Notes: generated from the sequence alone by a model not told the origin. A stretch of DNA of 22,232 nucleotides from Sanchytrium tribonematis (GCA_018985235.1 JADGIG010000084.1:1-22232), one strand, 5' to 3'. Counted from the stretch's first letter, positions 1-9,262 are shown. Program-made: numbers and translations.

Positions 1-1
1 G

Positions 2-433
2 AAATGGCTCAACATGTTTGATGGAATTCTGCTTGATGCACCCTGTAGTGGAACTGGTGTCATTAGTAAGGATCCCCATGTTAAAAATACTAAAAACGAA
101 AATGAGATCCATCTGCTCTCTGATCTGCAAAAGCAGCTAATTCTGAGTGCTATTGATGCTTGTAAAGTGGGTGGCATTATTGTATACAGTACTTGCTCTA
201 TTCTAATTGATGAGAATGAATGTGTGGTAAACTACGCTTTGAGGAAGCGGGATGTTAAAATTGTTCCCTGTGAGGTAAATGTTGGAAAATCTGGATTTAC
301 CAACTTCAAGCAGTTAAAGTTTAGCAAAGCGTTAGAATACACTAAAAGGATCTACCCTCACACTCATAACATGGATGGATTCTATTTTGCAAAATTAGTA
401 AAACTATCACACAAGAAGCAGGACGAAAAATAA
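2..433 (+). CDS. NOP2: NOP2-like rRNA (cytosine-C5)-methyltransferase, C-terminal part (5' truncated by window edge)
   Basis: The reading frame is open from position 2, so the gene begins upstream of the window. The visible 143 residues are the end of a NOL1/NOP2/NSUN RNA m5C methyltransferase. The motif IV segment LLDAPCSGTG (near codons 9-18 of the visible part) and the motif VI segment YSTCS carry the two conserved cysteines; in this family the YSTCS cysteine is the nucleophile and the DAPC cysteine assists product release. The downstream FAKL and YPHTHNMDGFYFAKL blocks match the NOP2 branch rather than tRNA-specific NSUN enzymes. NOP2 acts in the nucleolus on 25S/28S rRNA during 60S subunit assembly. 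The ORF ends AAA-TAA-A, so the stop codon lies inside an AATAAA hexamer, a feature shared with most genes here. Assignment to NOP2 rather than another NSUN is likely but based on the C-terminus only. Confidence 0.88.
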   Translation, partial: KWLNMFDGILLDAPCSGTGVISKDPHVKNTKNENEIHLLSDLQKQLILSAIDACKVGGIIVYSTCSILIDENECVVNYALRKRDVKIVPCEVNVGKSGFTNFKQLKFSKALEYTKRIYPHTHNMDGFYFAKLVKLSHKKQDEK

Positions 434-479
434 ATTAAAAATGACGTATTTTAGACTAACTGATCTATAAATCGTTTAA

Positions 480-581
480 ATGGCCACATCCCGTGAAATA
501 TATGGGCTCTTCAAAGCATATAATGTTCGAATTAAATTATTCGTCATACATAGTTTTGATATCTTCTATTTTGCTTGTTAA
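480..581 (+). other. Short overlapping ORF (uORF or alternative first exon) upstream of the membrane protein
   Basis: An ATG at 480 with A at -3 opens a 33-codon ORF that overlaps the start of the 502 ORF in another frame and stops at TAA 579-581. The same frame is open again from 582 to 785. It could be an upstream ORF, a first exon whose splice I cannot find, or coincidence. Confidence 0.3.
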
Positions 582-1308
582 AGGGGTATTACTCATTATG
601 ATAAGTCTCAATATGCTAGGGTGTCTCAGTTTGCTGGCAGGATTCACATTTATTTGTTGCCTTTTAACCAAGTCAAAAACGTCATTCCTTATTTTGTGGT
701 TTGTGACAGAGTTTTCGCTATATTTGAGCATAAATGGAGCTTTTATACATTTAGCATTTCAAAGGACATTTTTAAAATTAAATAACTCTTCTAACTCAAT
801 ACTGAAATCATCCAATGATATTGATACAATATGGACAATATTTAGTGTGATTGGAGTATTGTTTGATATCACACAGTTTACTTCAAACATTCTTGCACTA
901 CCAAAATGCTATGATCAATTCGAGAAATGTCAGCTGTGTTTGTCTAAAGAGAAGCTTTCAGAAGTTGAAAAAGGAAGTAAAAATACAAATATGAACACAA
1001 ATGTGACTCAATTAAACTCAATCTCTATGCGAGGACCTTTAAATACAGCACATGTAAAAAGATACCAGACACCGGAGAAATTGGTGCAAAATTCATTGCT
1101 GGAGTCTGACTTTAAAGAGAGAAAAGCGAAAAGGGAATTATATCTCAGGCACAAATTAGAAAAGGAAAATAATATACTACAACTTGGTTCGCGGAATTTA
1201 AATAGAAACCCGAACACCGCAAATGCGGGGGCACAATATCAGAGTCCTAAGAAGTACAGGTCAAAATCTACATCCTCAAAATCAGAAATTCATTACCGCC
1301 AACAATAA
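502..1308 (+). CDS. Multi-pass membrane protein of unknown family with basic C-terminal tail; N-terminal reading frame unsettled
   Basis: The frame is open upstream of 502, but the first ATG is at 502 (MGSSKH...), giving 268 residues. The first ~170 residues are strongly hydrophobic with roughly four possible membrane segments; the W-T-I-F-S-V-I-G-V-L stretch is followed by two CxxC-like cysteines (KCYDQFEKCQLC). The C-terminal ~100 residues are hydrophilic and rich in Lys, Arg, Asn and Ser, probably cytosolic. The stop is CAA-TAA-A, inside AATAAA. I do not recognise the family. A competing frame begins at ATG 480 (better -3 context) and from 582 to 785 reads a segment resembling PEX11 peroxisomal division proteins, but it is broken by TAA at 579-581. 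No GT-AG 19-nt intron can join the frames. The C-terminal part is more secure than the N-terminal part. Confidence 0.55.
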   Translation: MGSSKHIMFELNYSSYIVLISSILLVKGVLLIMISLNMLGCLSLLAGFTFICCLLTKSKTSFLILWFVTEFSLYLSINGAFIHLAFQRTFLKLNNSSNSILKSSNDIDTIWTIFSVIGVLFDITQFTSNILALPKCYDQFEKCQLCLSKEKLSEVEKGSKNTNMNTNVTQLNSISMRGPLNTAHVKRYQTPEKLVQNSLLESDFKERKAKRELYLRHKLEKENNILQLGSRNLNRNPNTANAGAQYQSPKKYRSKSTSSKSEIHYRQQ

Positions 1309-1449
1309 ATTTCGCATCAAGACTAGCTAAAAACGCACATTTTTTCGGTTTTTTGTAGGCTATATTCTCTAAATCAATTTTATAGACCATCTAAATCCGC
1401 AAGATTTAGCTCTAATTTGAATAAAACCAAGATTATATCACTTTAATTA

Positions 1450-1989
1450 ATGATGTCTTCCAAAAAAGGTGGAGCTTCTAAAGGTCAAAGATTGGCAGCT
1501 GGATTAAAATCAGGTTTGGGCGTTCTCTTAGTATTGACCGTATTGTACGGAATATACCAACTTTGTGTAGGCATGTATGTCACTGGATCATTTTGGTTGA
1601 TTGCAGGTCTACTTGGAATGATCTCCCTTGTGGGATCATCTTCCAAAGTTGTTTTAGCTGGATTAGCCTTGTACTCGATTTTTATGATTGCCGCATTTAT
1701 TACTCATATTGTAAGATTAGCAACTTTCAATGATTATTTTAACAATAATTACCCGGAAAGAGCTAATGACAATGCTGGAGTCAAAAGTATGGGTGAATCC
1801 CAAACTAGAGATACCTGGTATGGATCTGAAATTGCTGGATTGATTGCATCGTTTCTAGGATTGGCAACAGTTATTCCATTGTTGTGGCGATTAAAGAGAC
1901 ATCATGATACTCGGCACACTGGTAGAACTCGCGGTAATATGGAAGGTGGTTATACTAACGCTGGTCAATATGCACCAAACACAAGATAA
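1450..1989 (+). CDS. Small four-TM membrane protein of unknown function
   Basis: The CDS encodes 179 residues and begins with a double ATG (1450 or 1453). After a basic, glycine-rich cytosolic-looking N-terminus (about residues 1-20) there are three closely spaced hydrophobic helices (about 22-45, 46-64, 68-92), then a polar Asn-rich loop with a possible glycosylation context, a fourth hydrophobic helix (about 127-147), and a basic His/Arg-rich tail (WRLKRHHDTRHTGRTRG). The topology suggests a small tetraspan protein with both ends cytosolic. I do not recognise a named family. It follows the previous gene by 141 bp on the same strand and converges on the F-box/WD40 gene with only 9 bp between stop codons. 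AATAAA overlaps the TAA stop and forms part of a perfect palindrome serving both strands. Confidence 0.8.
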   Translation: MMSSKKGGASKGQRLAAGLKSGLGVLLVLTVLYGIYQLCVGMYVTGSFWLIAGLLGMISLVGSSSKVVLAGLALYSIFMIAAFITHIVRLATFNDYFNNNYPERANDNAGVKSMGESQTRDTWYGSEIAGLIASFLGLATVIPLLWRLKRHHDTRHTGRTRGNMEGGYTNAGQYAPNTR

Positions 1990-1990
1990 T

Positions 1991-2004
1991 AAATAAATTT
2001 ATTT
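1991..2004. terminator. Palindromic bidirectional poly(A) signal between convergent genes
   Basis: AAATAAATTTATTT is a perfect 14-bp palindrome that presents AATAAA to both strands. It sits between the stops at 1987-1989 (+) and 1999-2001 (-) and includes the minus-strand stop codon. Use as a shared polyadenylation signal is inferred from the hexamer and position. Confidence 0.6.
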
Positions 2005-3118
2005 GGCCTCAAAATCACAGATTTGAAGTGAACAATCCATATTTGAGAGTACTATTTTTGTGTTATCAAATGTCAAGTAGTGCGTGCAATTTTTCATATC
2101 TTTGGAAAACAGCAAGTCTTGTTTAATTGTAGCTGCAATTACTCGTCCATTACAAGTCCCATAAACGACCTTGATGAGATACAATTACCTTTTTATCAGA
2201 TGCTTTAATTGTAAGAACCGTGGCATTTTCATTCCATCTAGATAATTTTTTGCCCAACAAATCAATTTGGGTCAAACCTGAGTAGTGACCTACAAAAATA
2301 TCATTACGAATCATTGAAATACAATATAAAGTAGATGGGATACTTACTGAAGTGATTAATTGCCAATTGAGTGCGTTGTAGATCCTCAACTTACAATCTA
2401 AACCTCCAACTGCAACATAGGAACTGGATACATCAATACAACTTATTGGGAGTCTTGAAGTTTGAATTATATGTACTAAATCATTGTTTGTCTCTATCAG
2501 TATTAATTCTCCGACCTCATTTCCAGCAGCTATTATATTTCCCTTCAATTTTATACACGATATCTCATTTCTAGACGCAGCAAATTCTTTAACAGTGAAA
2601 TCAGAACATTTCCAGAGTTTAATGACTCCAATCTTATCAGCAGTTGCAATATAATTATTTTCAATAGAGGAAGTTGTGATTTTCTCGTCATGTCTCAATG
2701 AAGCAATATTTCTGTTATTTTTAAGATTCCAAACATTTGCTTGACCATTCTCAGATAGGCTCACAACTAATTTCGATTTTTCATCGATGCACAAATGAAG
2801 CGATCTATTTATGTTAAATTGAGAGGTATTTTGAACGACCCCATTATTTTCGTAGTAAAATTTTGAAGATTTAAAGTTTCCTTTTTTCCAATTTCTTTCA
2901 GTTAGATGATATAATTTGTATAATAATCTCCAAGTAGATATGCTTTTTAAATTCATGTCAAGCTCATATTCCCTCCGAAATCTTTGTTTCCAAAGATATT
3001 CGTTGTTAAGCAAAAGACTCAATGATTTTTTACTACGTGATAAGGTCGACTGTTCGTGAACACTACACAATAAACTAATTGCAACAATTATTTCATCTGG
3101 TATGGTGTCCAAACTCAT
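1999..3118 (-). CDS. F-box / WD40-repeat protein (one 19-nt intron)
   Basis: Exons are complement(2189..3118) and complement(1999..2169), joined across a 19-nt phase-0 intron, giving 366 residues. The first ATG is at 3118. Residues ~1-50 look like a divergent F-box (IPDEIIVAISLLC ... LLLNNEYLWKQRFRREY). From about residue 100 to the end are degenerate WD40-type beta-propeller blades (for example ANVWNL, IKLWKC, LRIYNA, ending LQICDF). F-box/WD40 proteins are substrate receptors of SCF ubiquitin ligases: the F-box binds Skp1 and the propeller binds the substrate; the substrate is not deducible. Without splicing, the frame stops 12 codons after the exon junction, and the final blades read from a different frame. 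The stop TAA lies in AATAAA. It lies on the same strand as UBA1, with the BED-finger gene between them. Confidence 0.8.
2170..2188 (-). other. 19-nt spliceosomal intron (F-box/WD40 gene)
   Basis: GTAATTGTATCTCATCAAG; phase 0. Removal joins ...SDKK to VVYGTCNG and fuses two overlapping reading frames into one propeller. It has the putative branch-point A at position 14 (CTCAT) and is the only one of nine ending AAG rather than TAG. Confidence 0.85.
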
Positions 3119-3229
3119 GTTCTGCAAAATATTTTCGTGAAAAATAACTAAGCCACACTATTCATTATTTCGAGAATTCGATGCACTATCAAAATTATTC
3201 GCAAAATATTGAGACATCAAGACCAAAAT

Positions 3230-3724
3230 TCAAGGCGCCTTGAAATGTATTGATTTTAATTCACGAACATCAATTTTGTCATTTGCGCATCCAAAAATTT
3301 CATTGGGGTTTTCCATTCTAATCTTTCTGGGCAAGACTCCTTTATTGATTTTTGACGCTTCTGAATCTTGAACACGACTAATTTTGCGATGTTTTTCCAA
3401 TTTACGCAGATGTGAGGGAATTGGCTTCTTGTAAGTTTTAAGGAATTCCATCTTATTATCTGGATCTAATTGCTTACAGCCAAATTGAAGGTGATAGCAG
3501 ATGCTTGAACTGCTATGCATTATCTCAGATCCACAGTAATTACAGCTCCAACGAATTCTACTAGTACTAGTGGTTTTTCTGACACCGTGTTTGTCTGCAA
3601 AATATAGCCATTTGGCCCTAGCTTTCGGGATACTATTACTTTTATTCAACATTGTTGTCGTGTTTGGCTTCATGCGTAGGGAATATAAAACACAAGGATG
3701 AGCAGCTATATTTAATTTATTCAT
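3230..3724 (-). CDS. BED-type zinc-finger protein
   Basis: The longest ORF from ATG encodes 164 residues. Residues ~38-87 fit a BED finger: an aromatic W-x-YF start, then CNYC, a HSSSS spacer and H-x4-C (CYHLQFGC), matching C-x2-C-xn-H-x4-C. BED fingers bind DNA and are found in chromatin proteins and hAT-type transposases; no transposase domain follows, so this is a stand-alone or domesticated finger. The rest is basic (KKPIPSHLRKLEKHRK). The first ATG (3724) overlaps the UBA1 stop codon by 8 nt, so an internal ATG at 3673 or 3652 may be the true start; both leave the BED domain intact. It ends at TGA without an adjacent AATAAA, unlike most neighbours. Confidence 0.65.
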   Translation of the reverse strand: MNKLNIAAHPCVLYSLRMKPNTTTMLNKSNSIPKARAKWLYFADKHGVRKTTSTSRIRWSCNYCGSEIMHSSSSICYHLQFGCKQLDPDNKMEFLKTYKKPIPSHLRKLEKHRKISRVQDSEASKINKGVLPRKIRMENPNEIFGCANDKIDVRELKSIHFKAP

Positions 3725-6612
3725 TCATAGGCTCTCCGCGAAATCGTAAAACCACACTTGGCAAATCTTCAACGTCTTCTCCGTCAGCACCATTGGCACA
3801 GATTTCAAGAACTAATTGCTGTATATGATCTTCAATTTTTTTTTTATGAATTTCTTCGACTATGTCACTTATTTTCATATAATTTCTCTTTTCAACTTTA
3901 TCTTTGCCCCAAAAAAAAGCAAACATCATACTGACACCATGGCTCAGCATAGTGATCTCCAAATTGTGTTTCAATTGCATGTGGTTTAGCAATTCGCTCA
4001 AAGTTAAATCGCCATACACAATAAATTTGTCCCATAAAGTAAATTCTTTGTCGTTGTACTTTAATTTGGGAGGTGGAATTGGTTCTGCAAATCCAAAAAA
4101 TGGCAGTGCTAAATTCACAAAGCCATTCTTAAAGTCATCCAGTTTGTAATTTGGCTTCTGTAACTAAATTATTAGAAAATACTTTATAAAGTTCAAGACA
4201 TACGAAAGCGCTAACACAAGCAGTTGTTGTAGCAATGGCTGGTATAATTTTGCCTGCAATCCTTTTCGTTTCATGCTTGTTTAATGATTCAATGTCATAA
4301 TTTTCAGCACGAAGATTACTTGTTGCGGTTATGAAATCTATATGATAATTAGAATCATCGTCTTTTTCAAATTCTATCGGAAAAACTTCAAATGAAAGTG
4401 CATTGGCATTCGGAAGAACTTCATCTTCGTCTACAGTTTCTTCCATTTTTTCATTTTCGTTAGTCTGAATTTTGACTCCTGTTTTAGGAATAAATTCAGG
4501 AATAATCATGTTTTCCAAAGTTGAAATTAAGTCAAGATTCATAGGTTTGATTCCAAAGTTGACAGCTCTAAGATTCGCTGCGGAAGTTATAAATGCTAAG
4601 TGTTGACTATTTTTGATATCAAATAATATAGGGTGTGGTGCTCTCTTAGGGCCAGACCAAAATAAATGGCCTTCCTTTGTCTTCACATCTTTAGGGAAAA
4701 CATGTAACAATTGCTTAATGGTATTGCCAAAGTAATCTTCAAATTTGAGCCTCGCCCATTGGACACATTCTTCAAATGTTGAACATTGCTTTACAATGTC
4801 TTTAAAATATTTAAGACCTTCTTTCGGTTTCACACCTTTCTTGAAAGCTAGAACTTCTTCTGGGCCTCTTTTAAAAAGACCTTCGAACTCACTTCTTGCA
4901 AACTGAATTGTATGCTCTATTTTGTTAGGAAAATTGTGCAAAGTGCACATAGGTATGCTTTTCTCAGGGGGATCATTACTACTGCTAAACGATTCGGTCA
5001 AAAAAGGCACCACCACTTGGATATTGCCTTTTGTACCAAGTGTTCCAGATTCTAATAAAGGTTTCTGGTAATAAACGCACCTCTGATCCATGTACCTTCT
5101 AGCCTCCCAATTATCTAAAGCATTTAATACGACGTCTACTTGATCGAAAAAAGAATCTCCAAATATCTTTTCGGTTTCAGGGCCAACCCTATCACTCTTC
5201 GCATCAATTTTTAAATCGGGATTCATTTTTGAAGCCGCATTTGCAGCTGTGACAGATTTAAGCTTTGATACATCCCATGCGCGAAATAAAAACTGTCTAT
5301 TCAAATTGCTTTTCTCAATGGTGTCCATATCTGTCAAGGTCAACTTGTTTTTCGTTCCCACTCCCATCATTGCAAGATTTTTCAAAAGTTCACATCCAAT
5401 AGCCCCACTACCGACAACGAATGGATGTAACTTGAACAATTTTTCCATTGTGTCTCCAAACAAATGGTACTGGCGAGCATATCTTTTAGAAACTACTGAA
5501 TCAAATGAATCGCCTTTACATTCCAGTGCATCCAAATAGAAATATTGATCGAGGGGTGTGAATTTACCACTTATTTTCTTTAAAACTTCTTGAGCAACAA
5601 AGCCACCGATAATTCCATATAAAGGAGGGCACTCACCGTTAACCGAGTGTATAAATTCATTTACAATATTTTGTTGAAGTTCTACATTTAAATGCGATCT
5701 GGTTTTTTCAACTATTGATCGAAACAAAGCCTCATCAAAAATCTGATGATAATAGAAATATTCAACATAACTGACAAAACAACAATGTAAAGTATCCTGT
5801 CTATCCATCTTGGCAAAATCGCTAGGTAAAATATTAGGGGATTTCATACTGTCTTGAAATGATTTGTGGCATATTGAAAATGGAACTTTAACTTCAGTAA
5901 ATATACCGCCTTTTTCATATTCCCCTTTGATATCTTCACTACATTCAATGCTGAATGAAAACGGACCATTAATATTCTTTACAGGGTATTCATTTTTTAA
6001 ATTGAGACCTACGATTTCAGAAAATTTAACAACATTGCCGACTTCTAAACCATGACGATGTTCATCCAAACAAACAATTTCTAATAACTTCCCAGATACA
6101 ATCATGTTTGAAATTACACCATTTTTTAGTTCTTCCCCGTCTTTATCCAAAATAAAATGTTCTCCAAAATCACAAAACACCTGGGCAAATAAACCCACTA
6201 CCAAGGCTAATATAACTTTAGATTTGGCCCAGTTTAAGACATTGTAGATAGGAGAAGTAAGGACAACTAAGTCGAATTCATTAACGATACTTTCAGTCAA
6301 ATCAGTGATATGAATCGGAACATAAGGATTCAGCTCTGCTAAATGTTTAACCATAATTTCGACTTTGTTTTTTCCAATGTCCTCATCAGTAAAATAAAAG
6401 TGGCAACCTAAATCCTCTTCAGTAATCGACTCTTCGCTTTTTGTCAGAGTCAAAGAATGTACTCCTCCTAAACATACATTTTTTGCAATTTCGAGTGCCA
6501 GTGGTCCAGATCCTATTAGCAGTACTTTGGCATTTAGCATTCTCTTCATTGCTTCATGTCCAAGGACATACAGTTGCCTAGAATAAAGAGACTCGTCTAT
6601 TTCAGTAGACAT
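3717..6612 (-). CDS. UBA1: Ubiquitin-activating enzyme E1 (one 19-nt intron)
   Basis: Exons are complement(4183..6612) and complement(3717..4163), giving 958 residues, slightly below the usual ~1020-1060. The first ATG is at 6612. The order is the canonical E1: inactive adenylation domain (SRQLYVLG, GSGPLALEIAKN), first catalytic half-domain, active adenylation domain (ARQYHLFG, VVGSGAIGCELLKN near 401-412, DMDTIEKSNLNRQFLFR, ALDNWEARRYMD), then catalytic Cys at about residue 556 in KSIPMCTLHNFP, and the ubiquitin-fold domain ([14 protein letters not shown] ... LEICANGADGEDVEDLP). It adenylates ubiquitin with ATP, forms an E1-thioester and passes ubiquitin to E2s. The intron lies exactly between the adenylation core and the E2-recruiting ubiquitin-fold domain. 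The stop GAA-TAA-A is inside AATAAA and overlaps the first ATG of the next gene. Confidence 0.97.
4164..4182 (-). other. 19-nt spliceosomal intron (UBA1)
   Basis: GTATTTTCTAATAATTTAG; phase 0. Splicing gives [29 protein letters not shown], matching the conserved E1 sequence through this region. Unspliced, the frame stops at TGA 15 codons into the read-through. Branch-like element: T12-A13-A14-T15. Confidence 0.95.
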
Positions 6613-6644
6613 TTGTATCAAAAACTCCTTTGAATAATTTATTA

Positions 6645-9074
6645 TTAGTTGAACAATTTTTTGAGCATTTTTTTAAATTTGGAAGTCTTAGGCTTTTTCT
6701 CAGAATCAGTATATACTGCACCAGAACCGGGAATGTACGGCATAAAACTGTTTCTATTGCTCAATTTGCTCAATGGAATATCATCATCTTTGTAATCCCA
6801 GTTTGGAAAAAGAGGCGGCTCAGCTTCTTTTGATATGATCGTTGTGTCATTTTGCGAGTAGTCAGATTGATCAACAAGATCAAAACTTGCACTTTCTTCT
6901 CCCATATCCTCTTCTAGCTGAGATGGATCAGCATTGTGAAATGCATCCGTAACAACTTGATGAATATCTATAACGCTTCCACAGGGAACATGCTTCAGTT
7001 GAGCACTCTGATCTGTGACTAAAAGCTCTTCGATTGCTTTGACTGCTCTATCAGACATGTCAGAATTAGTACTTCTGGCCATAGAATTATTAGGTTCTGA
7101 ATGAGGATGGTCTGTTGCTGTGTCTTCTGATTTAGCAATTGATCCATTGCTTGGATTTAATAAAAGTGTGGATGCAAAATCGTAATCATTTGAGTTGGCA
7201 AACACTTCACTATTACTAAACTCAAGCAAAAGGGGTGATGGATCAAGCTTTAATTGTTTTGGAGAAGTCTGGCTCTCTAAATTTGAGGTATCCTTGACAA
7301 CATCGCAATTTTCCTCGGAAAGTTGCTTCAAAGAGGGGTTAGAATCATTTTTAAGCACGAGAGAAGTATTTTGCTGACCGTCCTGACTCATTTTAACAAT
7401 TTGATTCACATCAGAGGATTGGGATTCATCTACGTTAATGTTATTTGTATCGTTTTCCACGACGCCGAGATTCTTGAAAGTTTGTGAGCTTAGTTTATCA
7501 GTTGAGCTCACTAACTTGAGATTGTCAGCTTTAGTATTCAAGGTGTTCGAAACATTCTTAAATTCAGTCTTATCTTCGACGTTTTCTAAATTCAAGCTCT
7601 CCCTTGAGGTATCTTCATTTCGAGACTTACTTTGTTCGTCTTCTCTATTAGGTGTACGATTCTCAAACTCTTTTGCCATATCCAGATTATGCGCATCTAC
7701 CGCTTCGTGCTCATTCTTTTGAACCAAATTTTGATGCGATAAGTCTTCAAAGTTATTAGGAACTTGCATATCCTCTGAGCCTGTGATTTCACTAGTTGCG
7801 GTATCCTCATTTTCTGATGTATTGAAATCAGAGGTGCTCTGGTGCAAATTATCAGATTCATCGATGTTAGTTTCAAATGGCATTAAACTTGGACTTTTTT
7901 TTATAAGATCGTCTGAATCTTGCTTGTGTGGAGTGAAACCATCGATGTCCACTTGGTTCAAATTCTGGTACAGCTCTGCTTTCTGTTGCTGTGCACTCTT
8001 TACTTTAATAGGAGACACACTTTCCGAAGAGTCGTCAGGAAAACTCTCTATAACTGGAGAGAAATCAATTAGAATGTCTTTTTTAGAATTACTTTGTGAC
8101 TTGCTATTATTTTGAATTTTATCGGGAGATTTAGTTTCTGAGGCATAATAAGACATTATAGCAGAACTTCTATGTTTTTCTTTTTTAGCTCTCTTTTTCT
8201 TTTTCTTCTTTTTTTGAATTTCCTTTTCACTACTAATCAAATCCTGATTAAAATTTTCTGGTTCAAATGACATAGTATGTCTTAGCGGACCTCGATTTGA
8301 ATAATTTAAAGCCGAAAAGTCCACACTTACAGCGGAGCTAGGTGAATTAGGTTCATCGTCACTAGCACCAATGAAAGACCTTCTTGGATCCTCAATTGTG
8401 ACGTTCGCTCTATTAAACACTACAGAAGATCTATTCGGAAGAATGGGTGAAGTAATATTAGCTGATAAATTCGGAGAAGATTTTTTCTGAGGGATACTCA
8501 CGACAGCTCCTCGAACTTTCGTGACTCCTAACAAGCCCTTGTCTCTTCGAAAATCGTCTCGAATTTTCTCAATATTACCGAGGCGCATGTCGTTATAGAT
8601 CCGATTATGATCTAATTCTTTACCTTTAACCATATTAATTAGACCTCCACCACTTCGTCTAACATTGGGCGAATTTGGATTAAAGTTGTGAACATTCTGT
8701 CCCTGATTCCCTGAATTTGGGAAGGCCATATTATGGCTATAATAATTATGGTGAAAGTTAGGTGTGACATTAGAGCCAATATTCGATCCAGTTGAGGAAA
8801 ATGCTTGAGGATACATTTGAAAAGATTGCCGTGAAAGTTGAGGTGAAAACTGAGCTTGTTGTTTTTGGGCTACTTGTTTCTGTTTTTCATGTCTCAAACT
8901 GATCTCATACTTCTTCAGTTGCCCTTCAAAAAATTTTTGCGCATCTTCATTTCTTTTATCAACATGGATTTTGTTGTCTTTAATTTCAACCTGTATACCC
9001 TGCTTTTGCAGCTTTCTTATTTTTTTCTTTATTGTACCACTTCTGTTAACGCTAGCCGGGAATGTAAACTCCAT
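6645..9074 (-). CDS. Large intrinsically disordered protein of unknown function
   Basis: It encodes 809 residues from the first ATG at 9074; the open frame extends upstream but without ATG. Residues ~1-75 are the only ordered-looking N-terminal part: a short beta-rich/basic segment (MEFTFPASVNRSGTIKKKIR) followed by a helical, heptad-like stretch (RNEDAQKFFEGQLKKYEISL). Then comes a Gln/Asn/Ser/Pro-rich region, a lysine tract (KEIQKKKKKKKRAKKEKHRSS, a candidate nuclear or nucleolar signal) and several hundred acidic, Ser/Thr/Asn-rich residues with many SP and SPxK sites. The last ~50 residues are again conserved-looking, with NWDYKDDDIPLS and a basic amphipathic end (KTSKFKKMLKKLFN). No catalytic motif is visible. 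It could be a scaffold at the cortex or cytoskeleton, but that is a guess. Start lies 182 bp from SGT; the end overlaps TAATAATAAA, 32 bp from UBA1. Confidence 0.8.
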   Translation of the reverse strand: MEFTFPASVNRSGTIKKKIRKLQKQGIQVEIKDNKIHVDKRNEDAQKFFEGQLKKYEISLRHEKQKQVAQKQQAQFSPQLSRQSFQMYPQAFSSTGSNIGSNVTPNFHHNYYSHNMAFPNSGNQGQNVHNFNPNSPNVRRSGGGLINMVKGKELDHNRIYNDMRLGNIEKIRDDFRRDKGLLGVTKVRGAVVSIPQKKSSPNLSANITSPILPNRSSVVFNRANVTIEDPRRSFIGASDDEPNSPSSAVSVDFSALNYSNRGPLRHTMSFEPENFNQDLISSEKEIQKKKKKKKRAKKEKHRSSAIMSYYASETKSPDKIQNNSKSQSNSKKDILIDFSPVIESFPDDSSESVSPIKVKSAQQQKAELYQNLNQVDIDGFTPHKQDSDDLIKKSPSLMPFETNIDESDNLHQSTSDFNTSENEDTATSEITGSEDMQVPNNFEDLSHQNLVQKNEHEAVDAHNLDMAKEFENRTPNREDEQSKSRNEDTSRESLNLENVEDKTEFKNVSNTLNTKADNLKLVSSTDKLSSQTFKNLGVVENDTNNINVDESQSSDVNQIVKMSQDGQQNTSLVLKNDSNPSLKQLSEENCDVVKDTSNLESQTSPKQLKLDPSPLLLEFSNSEVFANSNDYDFASTLLLNPSNGSIAKSEDTATDHPHSEPNNSMARSTNSDMSDRAVKAIEELLVTDQSAQLKHVPCGSVIDIHQVVTDAFHNADPSQLEEDMGEESASFDLVDQSDYSQNDTTIISKEAEPPLFPNWDYKDDDIPLSKLSNRNSFMPYIPGSGAVYTDSEKKPKTSKFKKMLKKLFN

Positions 9075-9256
9075 TTCAAATAACGAAAAGGGAGATAATG
9101 TTTTATGGCAGAATTTACAAATTAAATTCAAAATGATTGGTAGAAAAGCAATGTTCCAAATTTATATGGTGAAGGAAAAGTAAAATGCAACCATTAAAGG
9201 AACATTGATGAGTTGAAGGAACTGTTTCAATATTAAAAATAGAAATCGAAATAAAT
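9075..9256. other. Intergenic spacer upstream of the disordered-protein gene
   Basis: This 182-bp gap lies between the SGT stop and the ATG of the disordered protein, both on the minus strand. It is AT-rich and presumably contains the promoter of the latter gene. I see no tRNA, repeat or convincing factor site, apart from the palindromic poly(A) element at its SGT end. Confidence 0.5.
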
Positions 9257-9262
9257 TTATTT
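9249..9262 (-). terminator. Palindromic AATAAA element at SGT stop codon
   Basis: This is the same 14-bp palindrome (AAATAAATTTATTT) seen between the convergent genes near 1991, here containing the SGT stop codon. No plus-strand gene ends here, so only the minus-strand signal has an obvious user. Confidence 0.5.

Noticed and set aside
4135-4164. Apparent +1 frameshift at the end of the UBA1 core (possible programmed frameshift or indel)
   Set aside because: A 19-nt GT-AG intron at 4164-4182 restores the conserved E1 sequence exactly, so no frameshift is needed.
5249-5539. Plus-strand ORF inside UBA1
   Set aside because: Antisense shadow of a well-conserved exon.
8971-9183. Plus-strand hydrophobic ORF antisense to the disordered protein
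   Set aside because: Shadow of low-complexity minus-strand coding sequence; no homology and no AATAAA at its stop.
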